The notes beneath the pieces were generated by a model that worked only from the letters and a program-made list of their open reading frames with translations, made no database searches and was not told where the DNA came from. This document shows, in pieces, positions 23,479 through 35,823 of a DNA stretch of 64,000 nt. Location of the stretch: the NCBI GenBank assembly GCA_020002185.1, contig CM034541.1:46697793-46761792 (forward strand), in the 5' to 3' direction. Each line of letters opens with the position of its first letter. The stretch's first letter is position 1. The DNA comes from Paraescarpia echinospica (taxonomy: Eukaryota > Annelida > Polychaeta > Sabellida > Siboglinidae). The translations under genes were made by a program, and so were the position numbers.

Positions 23479-23979
23479 ATCCGACACAACGATGCTGGTA
23501 GTGGACCGTCCTGTTTCCTAAGGAAGGTCTACGTCTACAACAGAGCCATGAAGTTCAACTATCGATGTGTGTGCAATTGCTGGATGTTTTCACATGACCT
23601 TTCCAAAATATTTAACTGCAACAAAATATAGTGCTGTATCTTCGCTGTTGTGGGTTTCGTTTTCCGAGACCATATGAACAGTTATTGTTCCATAATTAAA
23701 ATATCATATTCATCAATAAAACATTTGTTGAATGCAGCAATAAGTGTTATTTGAGTTTATTTCTCTTGGGAGTAATACTGGTATGCAATATAAAAGGAAG
23801 GACTGTCCAGTGCGTTTACAAAGAAATAAATCATAATAATTTATATGATTACAGTCAATTCTGAAAACTCGTGCAATATGTCTTCAACTGAATAACCGTC
23901 AGCGTCAACAAAAGCATACCATCAATATAATTAAATTTAAAATTGAGTAGAGTGTGAGATATACTATTGTAATCGAGTT

Positions 23980-24165
23980 TGTGTGCGTGAGTGCGTGTGC
24001 GCGTGTGCGTGTGTGCGTGTGTATGTGCGTGTAAGTCCTTATGTGTGTGCGAGTGTGTGTGCGTGTGTGTGCGTGTGTGTGCGCCTGTGTACGCGTGTGT
24101 GCGCGTGTGCGGGTGTGTGTGCGTGTGCGCGTGTGCGTGTGTGTGTGCGTGTAAGGTCTTATGTG

Positions 24166-24205
<40 letters not shown>

Positions 24206-24385
24206 TGTGTGTGCTTGTGTGTGCCTGTGTGTGCTTGTGTGTGCTTGTGTGTGCTTGTGTGTTTGTGTGCTTGTGTGTACGTGTGTGCGAATGTGGGTGT
24301 GTGCGTTTGTGCGTGTGTGTGCGTGTGCGTGTGCGTGTGCGTGTGCGTGTGTTTGTGCATGTATGTATGTTTGCGAGTGTGTTAA
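23980..24385 (+). repeat. GT/GC-rich microsatellite, copy A
   Basis: Imperfect (GT)n with many GTGC and GTGTGCTT units. The Cys/Val or His/Thr-rich open frames on the two strands are artefacts of the repeat. The copy at 53860-54275 differs by indels. Confidence 0.92.
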
Positions 24386-24389
24386 TGTT

Positions 24390-25670
24390 TTCCCCTTAGC
24401 AGCTGGAATTTCGAGCACCAAACTTTCTTCGACCTCAGGGATTGAATATATTACTCCATATATGTCAAGATTCCCACCTTTTTTGAGATAACTCGGCTGT
24501 CTGGAATGCAAAACATAATGCGCGCATAAAACGTAAAACGTAACTTAAAGCCCGGCGTACACAATGCAACTTTTGTTGTAAGTCGGGTGTTTTGCCGACT
24601 TAAACCGGTTTGTTGCTAATGTGCGCGGGTCTAAATACTTGCTAAAACTTATGTCTGTTGTTGTCCAGACCAACACAACAAAAGTCCGTATTAACGGTTT
24701 AGTCAAACACTTATCTACTTAAAATGATAGGATCCGGTTACAGTTGAAGTGGAAGTTTCCAAGAATCAGCACCGCTACTTGGTTTTCAGTCAAACGTTGA
24801 ATACCGAATCCTGCGTCTATACTAACTTAGTGAAGTTAATCGACACCGTTTTGTGTTTAACTTTTATTTGTACAACCGATTGAGCGGATGGTGTATTTCG
24901 TCCGCAGACATTTATTCTTTTGCGATGTTGTTGCAAGCGAAATACTACAGTAACCCCGAGGTAAGGCATGCGCATGAATATGTGCACATGTTTTATATAT
25001 GAAATTTGCATCAACTTTGTTGTGTGTTTAGAACTACCTGTTGCTGCGTAATGACTATTGTTCTGTATCGGCATAATGATCCATAATTCGAGATACTAAA
25101 AAGTAGTTCCTGTTCCGCCATTTTGTAGTTATGTCGTACTTTGTCAATATATTGTGAGTTTAGACGAAATACGCTACACTGGCGACGATGATGACTCAAA
25201 GAACTCGTCAGTCCACTTGCACAGGTCGGTAGAAGAAAAGTGGTGAACTGTCACGCTGGTACAAGTGTGCGTTGACTTGTGTCGAACTTTGAAGTGCTAG
25301 GAACTCCGGTAAAAACGTGTTAACGTATTCGCTGCAATGGCCGCCCCATTGACACAATATTAATGTTTGCATGTTTGCTGTCTTCCCATTGTCCTTCTCG
25401 TCTGTTCTCCCACGTAACAGATTTCTAAATGGCGAGGTTTGCCGCAGATGTATGGCGAGACAAAACTAATGTCAAGATGACCTCGACAAAGACGCTGTGA
25501 TGCCTTCTTTATCGTATTGCTCTATGCATAGGTTTTTTTTTAATGAAAACGTAATTTATTTTCACCGAAACACAATTTACTCTGTTTACAACACCGTACA
25601 CACTCTAACTTATAGGCGTATTGCATTTCAGTGGAATTGTCATTATCTGCCAGAGGCGGTGAAAAGTAGC
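24390..25670 (+). other. Intergenic sequence after the dead PLAT gene, no gene seen
   Basis: 24580-24835 is the diverged counterpart of 34735-34870. A short stretch near 24550-24620 with CAACTTTTGTTG resembles sequence at 38925-39145. I see no supported coding region. Confidence 0.4.
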
Positions 25671-25779
25671 AACCTATCTGCAATAAATCAAAACAATATA
25701 TGATGTTCTTGCACGCAAATATGCATGCAATTTGCAAATTATTTGTCCCATCATGACAGCAGTTTGTGGTGTAGCACAG

Positions 25780-26740
25780 TCGGCATAGATCATCATCATC
25801 AACATCATCATCATTGTCAGCAGTAGTGTCCTGTGATTGGACAAAAGCCTCAGCATGTCATTTCCAAATCTGCCTGTCTTGCGCTATCCCCAGCCAAATG
25901 GTTCCCTTCCAGTACTCGTCTAGTTCGTCTCTCCACCGTCTCGCCGGTCTTCGTTTCCCTTCGTAAGTTCACCAGGTTGTGATACGCGATGTCCAACTGT
26001 TATCTCGTAGTTTGCAGGTGTGCCCTGCTCAGGTCCACTTGTGTCTTCTGATATATTCTACCACGTCTATGACCTTTGTCTTCTCTCTTACCCAGATGTT
26101 TGTTTTTCTTTCCCGTTATTTGATGTTTAACTTCTTTCCGTCTTTGTTTGTAGGCTGCTAACTTGTTCTTTGCCTGGATGGTGCGTGCCCATGTTTCCAC
26201 GCCTTATGTCAACGCTAGAAATACGTATGAGTTGTAAACTTGTTTCTTCAAGCAGGTTCCAAAGTTACCCTAGAAGATGTCGCGGAGTTTGGCGAATGAT
26301 GTCCAGCCGGCGGTGATTCTTCTTTGGAACTCCTTGCTTTGTTTTTTGTATATGTATATTAGTCCGTCATTTTCTAGCATCTCTTTTGTTTTCGGTGAAG
26401 CGAAGATTACTATTTTTAAACCTCTGGTTTCCCTGGTCTTTCTTCGGAATATGCATTCGATTGTTGCCGTTAACACCTTGGGCGATATGGTGTCACCCTG
26501 CCGTAGTTCTCTCTTGATGTTGATCTTGTTGCTCTATTTGTGTAGGTGGGTTATCGCCGAGCTGTTGGTGTAGATGTCTTTCAGGAATTATATGTACACG
26601 TATTCTATCCCCTGTACTTGTACAGAGGTGAGTATTGCTTCAGTTTACACCGAGTAGAAAGCCTTCTCGTAGTCGAAGAAAGCAATGCAGAGCGGGAAAT
26701 CATATTCTCGGCACTTTCAGTTGGTTTTCGGCATATATAG
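25780..26740 (-). mobile_element. Second, different LINE: decayed 3' part (copy A)
   Basis: Minus-strand translation in several frames gives, in order, FFDYEKAF-like, GDTISP-like and LTATIECIFR, a gap where FADD should be, RRITAGW and KLRDIF, METWA, and near the low-coordinate end RDELDEYWKGTIW, AQDRQIWK and HAEAFVQSQDTT. This order is that of the RT palm, thumb and C-terminus of a RTE-like element. Multiple stops and frameshifts make it inactive. The paralogous locus at 40380-40800 lacks it. Confidence 0.65.
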
Positions 26741-26759
26741 TTTCCTAATTTTAATAACA

Positions 26760-27680
26760 TATGCGCGCTAACGTAAGTGCGTGCGTGTGTTTGAGCATGC
26801 GAGTGAGGCCTTTGTAAAAAATCTTACCGCATGTTTGTAGTTCTTGTGAAAATCGTCGGAATGAGCTGTTCCTACTGGTCTAACTTGCCGGAGGGGTGGT
26901 GGTGTTGAATATCTTTCGTCGGAACTTCAGCGGTGCGCTGTCTCGAAGGCAGGTCGGGGGTGTTGTTGCAGATTTTTCGCCTGAAATTGAGCGGTTCAGC
27001 ATGGTCTCTGGGAGAGTTTGTACGTACATGTTACTACTTTCGATCCACGCGTGCACCGAAACAAAACAGTTGTTTCGTAAATTCATTTGTTGTACCAATT
27101 AGGCCTACCGTTAGACATTAAGCACACCCTACAGAAAGGAAATATATTTCTTTCATGTCAGAATGCCATAAATAATGGAAAGTGTGAAACCGTTCGGCAA
27201 GGGACCCCGCTGCGCCTCAGTGGAGACGGTATTTACATAGTCAATGTCCCATATTTGGGCCTTTGAATGTCAAGATGACAGCAGCAAAGAAGCCAGTTTG
27301 ACATATTTGTCACTGTAGTTAATTCCAATGTGTTTATTTTTCCATTCAAAACATATGTTACTGGTCATTTAATTCATGCATTAATAAAAACAAAATATAA
27401 TAAGACGTGCTTATTCACGACAATACATGTATATAACGTGTATTATGGACCTGATATATCTGCACATTCAATCAGTAGTTGTTATAAATACTGTCTCGTG
27501 TCAACAATTGTTAATACAAGGCCAAGTTATTACAAGTAATGATTTTAAATTTCAACTGCACGAACAACGCCATTGCCACAGAAAGCCTGACGTCACCAAT
27601 GCCTAGTCTTTCCAAATTGCCAGTTGTCTAGCGGAGAATATTACTCTAATTTGCGTCGTCGATTTTGTTCGAACACGTCA
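26760..27680. other. About 0.9 kb without a recognised gene
   Basis: 26760-26870 matches 40670-40800. The remainder has short open frames on both strands (for example 26880-27098 minus) without recognisable motifs. Confidence 0.4.
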
Positions 27681-27886
27681 GCTGACATATTCATTATGTA
27701 TGTGTCAAGGAAACATGGACATTCGATGCCTCATAGCAGCGTCATTTTTAAAGACGCTCTCTGAGCTTATTGGTCAAACATTGGGGGAGTGTCTCAACAT
27801 ATCAGTTGCCGGAAACTGTGAGATTACACCAGATTATTCCACTTTGAAAATAAATGATCGGTAAACGACAAATGTGATATTGTTAA

Positions 27887-28576
27887 TTGTGCTTGCAAAT
27901 GGTTAGATTGCATTAACTCTTTCATGTGTATGCCCACACCATTGCCTTTTGTTTGTTGTGCTTACATATGGTTAGATTGCATTAACTCTTTCATGTGTAT
28001 GCCCACACCATTGCCTTTTGTTTGTTGTGCTTACATATGGTTAGATTGCATTAACTCTTTCATGTGTATGCCCACACCATTGCCTTTTGTTTGTTGTGCT
28101 TACATATGGTTAGATTGCATTAACTCTTTCATGTGTATGCCCACACCATTGCCTTTTGTTTGTTGTGCTTACATATGGTTAGATTGCATTAACTCTTTCA
28201 TGTGTATGCCCACACCATTGCCTTTTGTTTGTTGTGCTTACATATGGTTAGATTGCATTAACTCTTTCATGTGTATGCCCACACCATTGCCTTTTGTTTG
28301 TTGTGCTTACATATGGTTAGATTGCATTAACTCTTTCATGTGTATGCCCACACCATTGCCTTTTGTTTGTTGTGCTTACATATGGTTAGATTGCATTAAC
28401 TCTTTCATGTGTATGCCCACACCATTGCCTTTTGTTTGTTGTGCTTACATATGGTTAGATTGCATTAACTCTTTCATGTGTATGCCCACACCATTGCCTT
28501 TTGTTTGTTGTGCTTACATATGGTGAGATTGCATTAACTCTTTCATGTGTATGCCCACACCATTGCCTTTTGTTTC
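27887..28576 (+). repeat. 69-bp minisatellite, 10 copies, upstream of the intact PLAT gene
   Basis: Units such as TTGTGCTTACATATGGTTAG and CATGTGTATGCCCACACCAT repeat every 69 bp almost without change. The copy in A' (57777-58121) has 5 units, and the dead paralogue has a single diverged unit (about 15840-15908). The 23-codon open frame through the array exists because 69 is a multiple of three. It lies about 320 bp 5' of the TATA box. Confidence 0.97.
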
Positions 28577-28900
28577 CGTTTAACATTACAGGTGCCAAAT
28601 ACAGACACTGAGCAGGCATAGACACCTCTACCAATTATACATGAAACATTTAGGCTCTACTTATGTTTTTTATTTATTTTGCTACAAAGTCTGCTTTCGT
28701 GTAAGTGCGTGGAATGCGTGTAAAGTCAACTAGGATAACCATTTTCAAAACATCTCTTAACATAAATCAGTGACTAAAACAAATCACCTGTTTGCCTAGA
28801 TATGGCAGCTTGCCAGTCAGCCTGTTTCGTGGGCGTTACCTCGTTGACACAATAACTAAATGTAACGATGTAAACAATTCCCCGTCGTACATCATGCGGG

Positions 28901-28907
28901 TATATAT
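28901..28907 (+). promoter_or_regulatory. TATA box of the intact PLAT gene
   Basis: TATATAT in GGGTATATATCAGGG, 81 bp before the start codon. It is conserved in the dead paralogue (16250-16258) and in A' (58446). A start of transcription near 28930 would give a 5' leader of about 55 bases. Confidence 0.5.
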
Positions 28908-28987
28908 CAGGGATGTGCCCACGGCTGCTGTCCACAACGCTACGAACTTGAAGAGAGTCAAACTCGAAGAACTTCCCCGGCCAAGAG

Positions 28988-31900
28988 ATGAGTACTCCAC
29001 GACTCGTGTGCATAGCGTTGGTCAGCTTCCTGCTTGGCCAAGTGGACTCGTTGTCTTGGGGTCCGATTAATGTCGCTCTTCCAGGTATTTGAACCATTCC
29101 TGTAGCATTTTCGCAACTGAGGTATTCTTGTTATGCCTTTACATTTGTCGTAGATCATCCAGATTGGCACTATTTATATGTGAATATTTAAACTGTTGTA
29201 TTTGGCAATACGGTGGTTATGTCTTTAAATCGCCACTATCTCAGTGCCATGTGTAAAACATTTGTATTTCGTCGAGATATAATACATTTGATTAATGTAG
29301 CATACTTCGTAGAACACATTCCTCAATGTATTCCAGGTTTTTAAAAATTCCCACGCCTTGAAAATAACACATTTGCGCATTTCTAATGTATACATTCGAA
29401 GCATTGAAACGAAACATCGATGACAGATTCAGTATTGAGGTGTTATCCCACCAATAACGCACCTCCCATTATCCTAATTATCAGAAGTGTTTATCATTCA
29501 TATATGCACAGATATATGACACAACACAGTGTGATCTTCTCACAGCTTGCCAGTACCGCATTAAGACGAGGACTGGCAACCTACCGGGCGCAGCAACCAA
29601 TGCCATCGCGTATATTCGACTCTACGGGAGTGACGCAAACTGTGGGTGGAGACAACTGAATACCAATGGCAACACGGTATCGGGGTGAGAATATATTATA
29701 TAGTAACGGTTGCGAAAGTGTTATTTCCACTACAGTTGTGTAATTGTTTTGTTGTTCAATGTTGCCATCTAATGCTCCGTGTCAACAACCCCTTCTCTCC
29801 ATATTCCACCTTCTAAAATTTACATTTACGCAATCATCCAATATCAGTTGTGGTCATCCACATTTCCTGCCTTGATGTTTCTCAACCTCTTCTCTCCTCG
29901 GTAGGTAGGTTGCTTGCCCGCATCCGTCCTGGTCAAGTAGCTAACCTACAGCATCAAACGTCTTACCAATCTTCCTGCTAAACTGCTTCGTAAAATACCA
30001 TTAGCGTCTGATGTACATACCAATAGGCGATGTACTTAAAATACAAATGTAGTTATTTATGGTTATTTACTTACGTTCTGTTTACGATGCGTATTGTTTT
30101 TGTCTGTCAGAGAAACATGGAAACACGGAGTGGTGAGCCTTTCGCCAGAGGGCGCCACTGTGGTGTTACGATCACATTAATGCCGCAGCTGGTTACAGCA
30201 GAAATTAAATGGGACATATTTGAACATCAAAGGGTATTGCAGTTAAATCAGCCTGATTCGGCCATATTGCCAATACGGCTTGTTTTGAAACTGGACCTTT
30301 TGTTTACTGTTTGAACACGCTCAGGGGTCGTACCTTCCAAATTACAAACGTTGTTACGGGCGTACTAAACACAATTTGGCGGGCGGTATACTTTCAACAA
30401 AGTAAGTATAGACTTAAGAACCTTATATTAATTCATAAATAAAACACGAAGAATAGACTTCCTCGTTTTAAGATTATCATTATGCTATTATGTAATGGCG
30501 ACATCAGCTGCCATTGGTTGGTTGCTCCAAGGGAGTGTGTAAGCGAATGTGTCATTATCATAGCGTTGTTTATTGCCCACGTAGCGTCAACTACTTCACC
30601 ATCACGTGCCCGTGCCTGGGGTGCTTATTGAAGTTGAGGATGTGGCACAACAACGCAGGAGTTGGCCCGGCCTGGTACCTCAGGTACGTATGGGTCAGAA
30701 GGCTGACATACTTCTTCGCGTACCAGAAGTTCCCATGCAACAAGTGGCTGTCGAGCGCAACTTCTCTGAACAGACTACTAACCGCGTCAAGTGAGTTCTT
30801 TAATAAGTAGTCGTGGTGTCGATACGTTGTTTGGGTAATTCACCGGGACATTACATATGCGGCCGCACACGTTCTCAGTTCCAAGATACGCTAGGCATTA
30901 CATCGGAAGACGGGGGGAGGGAGGATGCCGTTCAAAAATTGCGGTAAAAGGACTGCGGGTCTAGGTGGCCACGTGCCCCCAGACCCCTTGGATCCGCCTG
31001 TGAGGTAGACCTAGCTAGGTTCTTATATCGCGGTATCCAGTCCTTAGAACTGTTCAAAGTACTTTACACTATACTCCCTGGCAGACCTGTTCAATCGAAC
31101 ACCTTTCAACTTATCTACGTCGTATTCAGCCACACTGCAATTTCTGCACAAAAGCTATTCGTACACAAGATACACATCATTGTTTGTAGCCACTTACTCA
31201 TTCATACAGCTGAGTGTACGAGAGCAACGTAGAGTTAGCGAACTTCCGAATATTCCAAACGGATGCAAAAGGAATCACACACGACATGTCTCGACTAAGA
31301 GTTGGTTGCTCTAGTGAGTAGCTTCATGCCACAAATGGTTGGTCTGATATTCCAAAGTTGGTAGGTTTAGGGTTAGGGCTAGGCTGAATGTTAGCATTAG
31401 GGTTAGGTTGAAGGTACTATTGACAATATTTACATCGGGTATTTACAAGCAGGTGTACGTGGCAGTGCAAAAAACGCGTCACGACGTTCAAACACTATAC
31501 CACCGCGCATTTCAGCACTTTACAGCAGGTGGCGTCCCCTTGCAAATGAAATATACGGAAATGCAATTTTTAGATGGTAAAAATTGCAAATTCCACACAA
31601 TATATTGGTGGGGGGATTAAACCAATGTTTTTACACACATAACCTTTTTTGACCTTTCCAACATATTGCGCCGTGCATGAAAAGATAGTTGCTGTCGTTA
31701 GGAAATAAATATTTGTATCAACAAAAAATACTCGATAACTGACTCGTTGTTTTCTAACAATGCTTAACCGTATGCAGGATGTTTAACTGGGATATGTTTA
31801 ACTAACACATCGCAACTGGCGCAAGCACGAAGCGCCAAAACGTCCAGTTCAGGCACGTACATATGTTTGTTTGGCATCACACGTATTTGGAGCGCAGTGG

Positions 31901-32834
31901 CTAGAGCATTAGATAACCCGGATACGAAACATGAGCTTCCGTGCAGAACATTGGGGAAGTTCGTTCACTACACGTTGCTCCTGTTAACTTTATTGTATGA
32001 ACGACTATCTGGTTATAGACAGTGGTGGTTATTTGTGTACGAATTGTCTTCGCGCGTTAATTGCAGCGTGGCTGAGTGCTTCTAAAAGAAGTCGAGATGG
32101 TGTTTGGTTCAACAAGACTGCCAGGGAGTAAAGTGTAAAGCGAGCAGGTCTGAGGATTGAATACTGTGCTGTATAAGAACATACCTTGCTTATTTTTTTA
32201 TTTCCGTTTCAGACACACCATACAGGATAAGGATCTCCACTGGGTCTCAATGGACTGCCGGAACTAACGCCCAGGTGCAGATTTCGCTGATATCCAACAC
32301 GATAGGGGCTCTCCCAGTGTCTTTGAACGGTGGCTTCCCGAGAGACTCGTAAGTAAAAAAACAGAACAGTGGGTGTGTGGATGAGTGGGTGGGTGTGTGG
32401 GTGTGTGCGTGCGTCCGTGCGTCCGTGCGTGTTTGGATGTGGGTGGTGTGCGCGAATATACGTGAGTGCGTGCGCATATCTGGGTTTGTATAATAATTGT
32501 ATATATGCGCGCGTGTGATGCGCGCAGTGCGTGTGTAGTGTGTTCGTGCGTGTGAAGGTGTGCTCGGGTTTGAGATAATCGCATTATTCACATTTCCATC
32601 AACAACGCATCTCTCCACTGCTTCAGGACGCGCACCTTCTACCGGAGGTTTCCCAATATCTGTCCGGTGAAGCAGGTTTACATCCGACACAACAATGCAG
32701 GAAGTGGACCGAACTGGTTCCTAAAGACGGTCAACGTCTACAACAGAGCCATGAAGATCAACTATCGCTGTGTGTGCGATTGCTGGATCATTTCGCCTAT
32801 TCTTTCCAAAACCCTTACCTGCCAGAAGACATAG
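28988..32834 (+). CDS. Secreted protein with two PLAT/LH2 domains, five exons, intact (copy A)
   Basis: Exons 28988-29084, 29546-29684, 30585-30790, 32213-32348 and 32627-32834 join to 786 bp, 261 residues plus stop; all introns start GT and end AG and all phases agree (1, 2, 1, 2). Residues 1-22 are a signal peptide with core LVCIALVSFLLG. PLAT 1 spans about 36-134: YRIKTRTG at 36-43, AATNAIAYIRLYG at 48-60, HNNAGVGPAWYL at 100-111, FPCNKWL at 128-134. PLAT 2 spans about 151-247: YRIRISTG, AGTNAQVQISL at 163-173, HNNAGSGPNWFL at 214-225, CVCDCWI at 241-247. PLAT folds are beta sandwiches that bind lipids or other proteins and often calcium; no enzyme domain is present, so a secreted binding role is inferred. 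Eleven cysteines remain after the signal peptide. The start is chosen because it gives the signal peptide and follows the TATA box. Confidence 0.82.
31363..31415 (+). repeat. Degenerate TTAGGG-like stretch in intron 3
   Basis: Repeats of GGTTTAGGGTTAGGG and GGTTAGGTTG mixed with TGAATGTTAGCATTAGGG. The same sequence occurs at 14551-14605 (inverted), 18035-18090 and 60905-60995. It is too short and irregular to be a telomere remnant with confidence. Confidence 0.4.
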
Positions 32835-32937
32835 TGCTGTATCTCCGTGTCTCGATGTCGACTGCCCACTCATCACCGACTTGTCGCTGTTGTGGGTTTC
32901 GTTTTCGGACAACATCTGAACAGTTCGTTGTTCCATA

Positions 32938-32963
32938 AATAAAATATCATGTTCATCAATAAA
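32938..32963 (+). promoter_or_regulatory. Poly(A) signals of the intact PLAT gene (copy A)
   Basis: Two AATAAA hexamers (32938-32943 and 32958-32963), about 105 bp after the stop, followed by a GT-rich stretch. They are conserved in all copies. Confidence 0.7.
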
Positions 32964-33329
32964 ACATTTGTTGAATGCAACAAAAAGTGTTATTTGACTT
33001 TATTCCACTTTTGTGTAATACTGGTATGCAATACACTAATAAGGAATGTCGAGTAAAATTGCAAATAAATTAATTTTAATAATTTTTATTATTACAGTAA
33101 ATTCTTAAAATTCGAGCAAACTTTTTATCTTAATCAAGTCTTCAGCTGAATTATTGCTCATCGTTAGCGTCTATAAAAATATACCATAAATATTATAAAA
33201 TTAAAAATACCATGAATAAAAAAAAATTGAGCAGAATGTGCGATATTTTAATGTAATCGAGCTTGTGTGTGTGTGCGTGTTCGTGCGCGTACGTGTTTCA
33301 CGTGTGCATGTGTGTGTGTGTACTTCACT

Positions 33330-33600
33330 TTGTGTCTCTCACTTTCTAACCTCCCTCTCTTTTTCTCTACCGCTCACCATCCTCTGTCACTCTTTCTCTC
33401 CGTCCTTCCCCCCTGTCTCAACCCTCCTTCCAATCCTCTCTCTCTCCCTCCCTCACTCCCTCACTCACTTAAGCATTCACTCTCTCCCTCCCTCCCTCCC
33501 TTCCTCCCTCCCGCCCTCCCCCATCCTTCCCACCCTCCCTCCGTCACTCACTCACTCACTCACTCACTCACTCACTTATTCACTCACAGTTCAACATATA
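33330..33600 (+). repeat. CT-rich low-complexity tract ending in (CACT)n, copy A
   Basis: Counterpart of 12378-12640 on the opposite strand. A third, rearranged relative lies at 40800-41030. Confidence 0.85.
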
Positions 33601-33800
33601 CCTGGAAAACATCATGCAAGAGGCATTAAGTGACTTCAGCATCTCCGTATCCATCGGAGGAAGACCTCTTCGGGGATGATATCGAACGTATGGGTGGCAA
33701 TCTATAGCGTCTGTCAAGTAACAAGGCATCCCGTCAGTTGACGGGCTTTTTAGTAACAATAAGATGTCCTAAGATAAATTAGAAGGGAATACGCATTGCA
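33588..33800 (+). mobile_element. LINE reverse-transcriptase fragment (copy A)
   Basis: Translation gives NIYLENIMQEALSDF, SISVSIGGRPL and, after a short deletion and frame change, DDIERMGG. This is the palm region before and after the FADD site of a non-LTR element related to RTE-type LINEs. The deletion removes the residues before the aspartates. No endonuclease part is nearby. Confidence 0.5.
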
Positions 33801-33824
33801 TTCGGATATAAAATTTAAACACAT

Positions 33825-35823
33825 TTAAACTACACACTTCACACTTTCATTATTGATGGGCACCCCCGTTGTTACAGAGGTATTGGGTGAATTACCCCTA
33901 TAACTACTCAGAATCAATCGAAGGCAAAGACAGTTCAACGGCACGTCGGCGGCGTTTCCATTCTGAATGAACCACCCGTAATGTGGCGCCACCGGTTGCT
34001 GCGCCCACGAGAGCGGTATCGCGATTACGTAGGCGCCGTGAGGTGGAGCAATCGTTAGAAACTTTTGCAACTGCGTGAACCTTGAATTATGATGTGACGC
34101 GGGCAATAATGTTCTATAGTTCTACCTAGTACCGGGCGTTTGCTCCAACATCTGGGCAGAAATTTCGGGTGGCGTCACATTCACATAGACACAGACGCAG
34201 ACTGACCTAGACGGTTTCCGGAAGTATTTTTACTACACGTAAATTTGAGCAGTTTGGTCTCTTCGACTATTTTATAAAACATCTTTAACTGATCGGAACA
34301 GTCGCAGAAACTTTTAAATGATAATTACTTAACGTCAGGTGCGGACCCTAAAATTTAGAATAAAAGAGGAAAAACGAGAATAAGGTGGTAAGAACGGGTC
34401 ACGAGGTGTAGTGGGTTACCGCATGAACAGCCAAGAATGGAAGAAAATGGAAATCGGTATAGAATCTAGTGGGGGAGTAGGTATATTGTCAACAGGTTGG
34501 AACGAACAGGGTTGCGAGCCTTCCCCCTGAAGGGACCAAGGTGAAAGAACAAGACATTGTTGACGAGCAATTTAGTTAAGAACGCAATACAGAAACACTG
34601 TCGCCTGTCTGATCGATGTAAGAGACCGTAAAAACCGTCGAAGCATAAAACAAAACAAATGTTTATGTCTTTTCCTAACGTCGCCATTCACCGCGTCGCT
34701 TAGGTGACGGTCATGGCGGCAGGGCACCGTTTTAACGGTTTAGTCAAACACATATCTACTTAAACGGGTAGGATCCGTTTACAGTTTATGTGGAAGTCTC
34801 CACGAATCAGAACCACTACTAGATTTTCAGTAATTCGTCGACTCCTGCGTCTATACTAACATTCTGCGGTTAAGCTTGTGTTTAAACTGGATGTTTTGTT
34901 TACTTAGTTACTTGCAGCATAACTTCGACATAGTTATTGTTGTCTTAAGAGCGTAGATAATGAATGAATTATTTAATTACAAACTAGGAACAAACCGCCT
35001 CCTTTTAATTTTATCACGTACGTATAAGGTCACAACATCATATTGTAGAATCAATGCGCGCAAACCATTGAACCTAGCAAAACAGCAGGTAAGGCATGGA
35101 GGAAAATTCAACAACCATTATTAATATCGATGTATTAATACGCTAACTTGGAGGTCCTGTATATGTATCTCTTCCCAAGTGCCGAGGTACAGTCTCCTCT
35201 TTCTATGATGTTCCAGTCTGGTGCTCCATGGGAGGGTGTAAAGTAGTTACAAATATGTCGGTTTTAAAATATTGTTTGTGTATCATCGTCTGGATGGGCA
35301 TTTATTGTTGTACACCACACCAGTAATCAGTAATTTTGTTTTCTAAATAGTCAAGTTAGTAATGTACTTGGTATTATATGAAGTACATTTAACCAGGTAA
35401 TAGTTTTTATCCCAAAATCCCTGGTACTTGTACTGAAACAATGTTCTTAAGTACAGTACTTTGACCCCAACCCTGGTTCACATATTGTGATGTAGTTATG
35501 TACTAAAAGTGACTTATTAGAAACACAATAGGAGGACATTAAAGCATTATTATTTTCAGGGTTTGAGCTTGGCGTTACCCCCGCGCGGTAGCATGACGTG
35601 ACACACAGTGTCTAATGCATGCATCAGGGCGTGAGAACTAGTAACAAGAAGGACTAGTCGAACCTTCTCTGTGACAGAGTGTGAACATCGCAGACAAGTA
35701 AACTCGCTGCAATGATACAATGTTTGCTGTAGGTCAAAAAGAATCAAACAAGTTTTCAGCGAACCACGTTTTAAACTTGAGTTCTTCTGTTGTGTCGTGT
35801 CAGAGTGTTGCTCCTATGTGGGT
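33825..35823. other. 2 kb of duplicated DNA without a recognised gene
   Basis: It is present in three copies (here, inverted at 10102-12100, and 63425 onward). Short open frames (for example 35556-35747 minus, 34466-34687 minus) have no recognisable domain, and some are broken between copies. 34735-34870 has an old relative at 24700-24830. Confidence 0.4.

Noticed and set aside
27924..28526. 200-codon open frame of 23-residue repeats
   Set aside because: It follows from a 69-bp unit being divisible by three; the array lies upstream of the promoter and halves in length in copy A'.
28774..29097. 107-codon minus-strand frame over exon 1, also at 58319-58642
   Set aside because: It is the antisense of the signal-peptide exon and leader, with no motif of its own.
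30030..30314. 94-codon frame in intron 2 of the intact PLAT gene
   Set aside because: It has no recognisable domain, is kept in A' only by the recent duplication, and lies between well-supported exons.
31363..31415. Interstitial telomere repeat
   Set aside because: The TTAGGG units are few, irregular and mixed with other sequence in all four copies.
33728..33758. GC hairpin followed by TTTTT resembling a bacterial intrinsic terminator (also 12200-12232 inverted and 63328-63358)
   Set aside because: The window is eukaryotic; a 7-bp stem before a short T run has no such role here and probably belongs to LINE debris.
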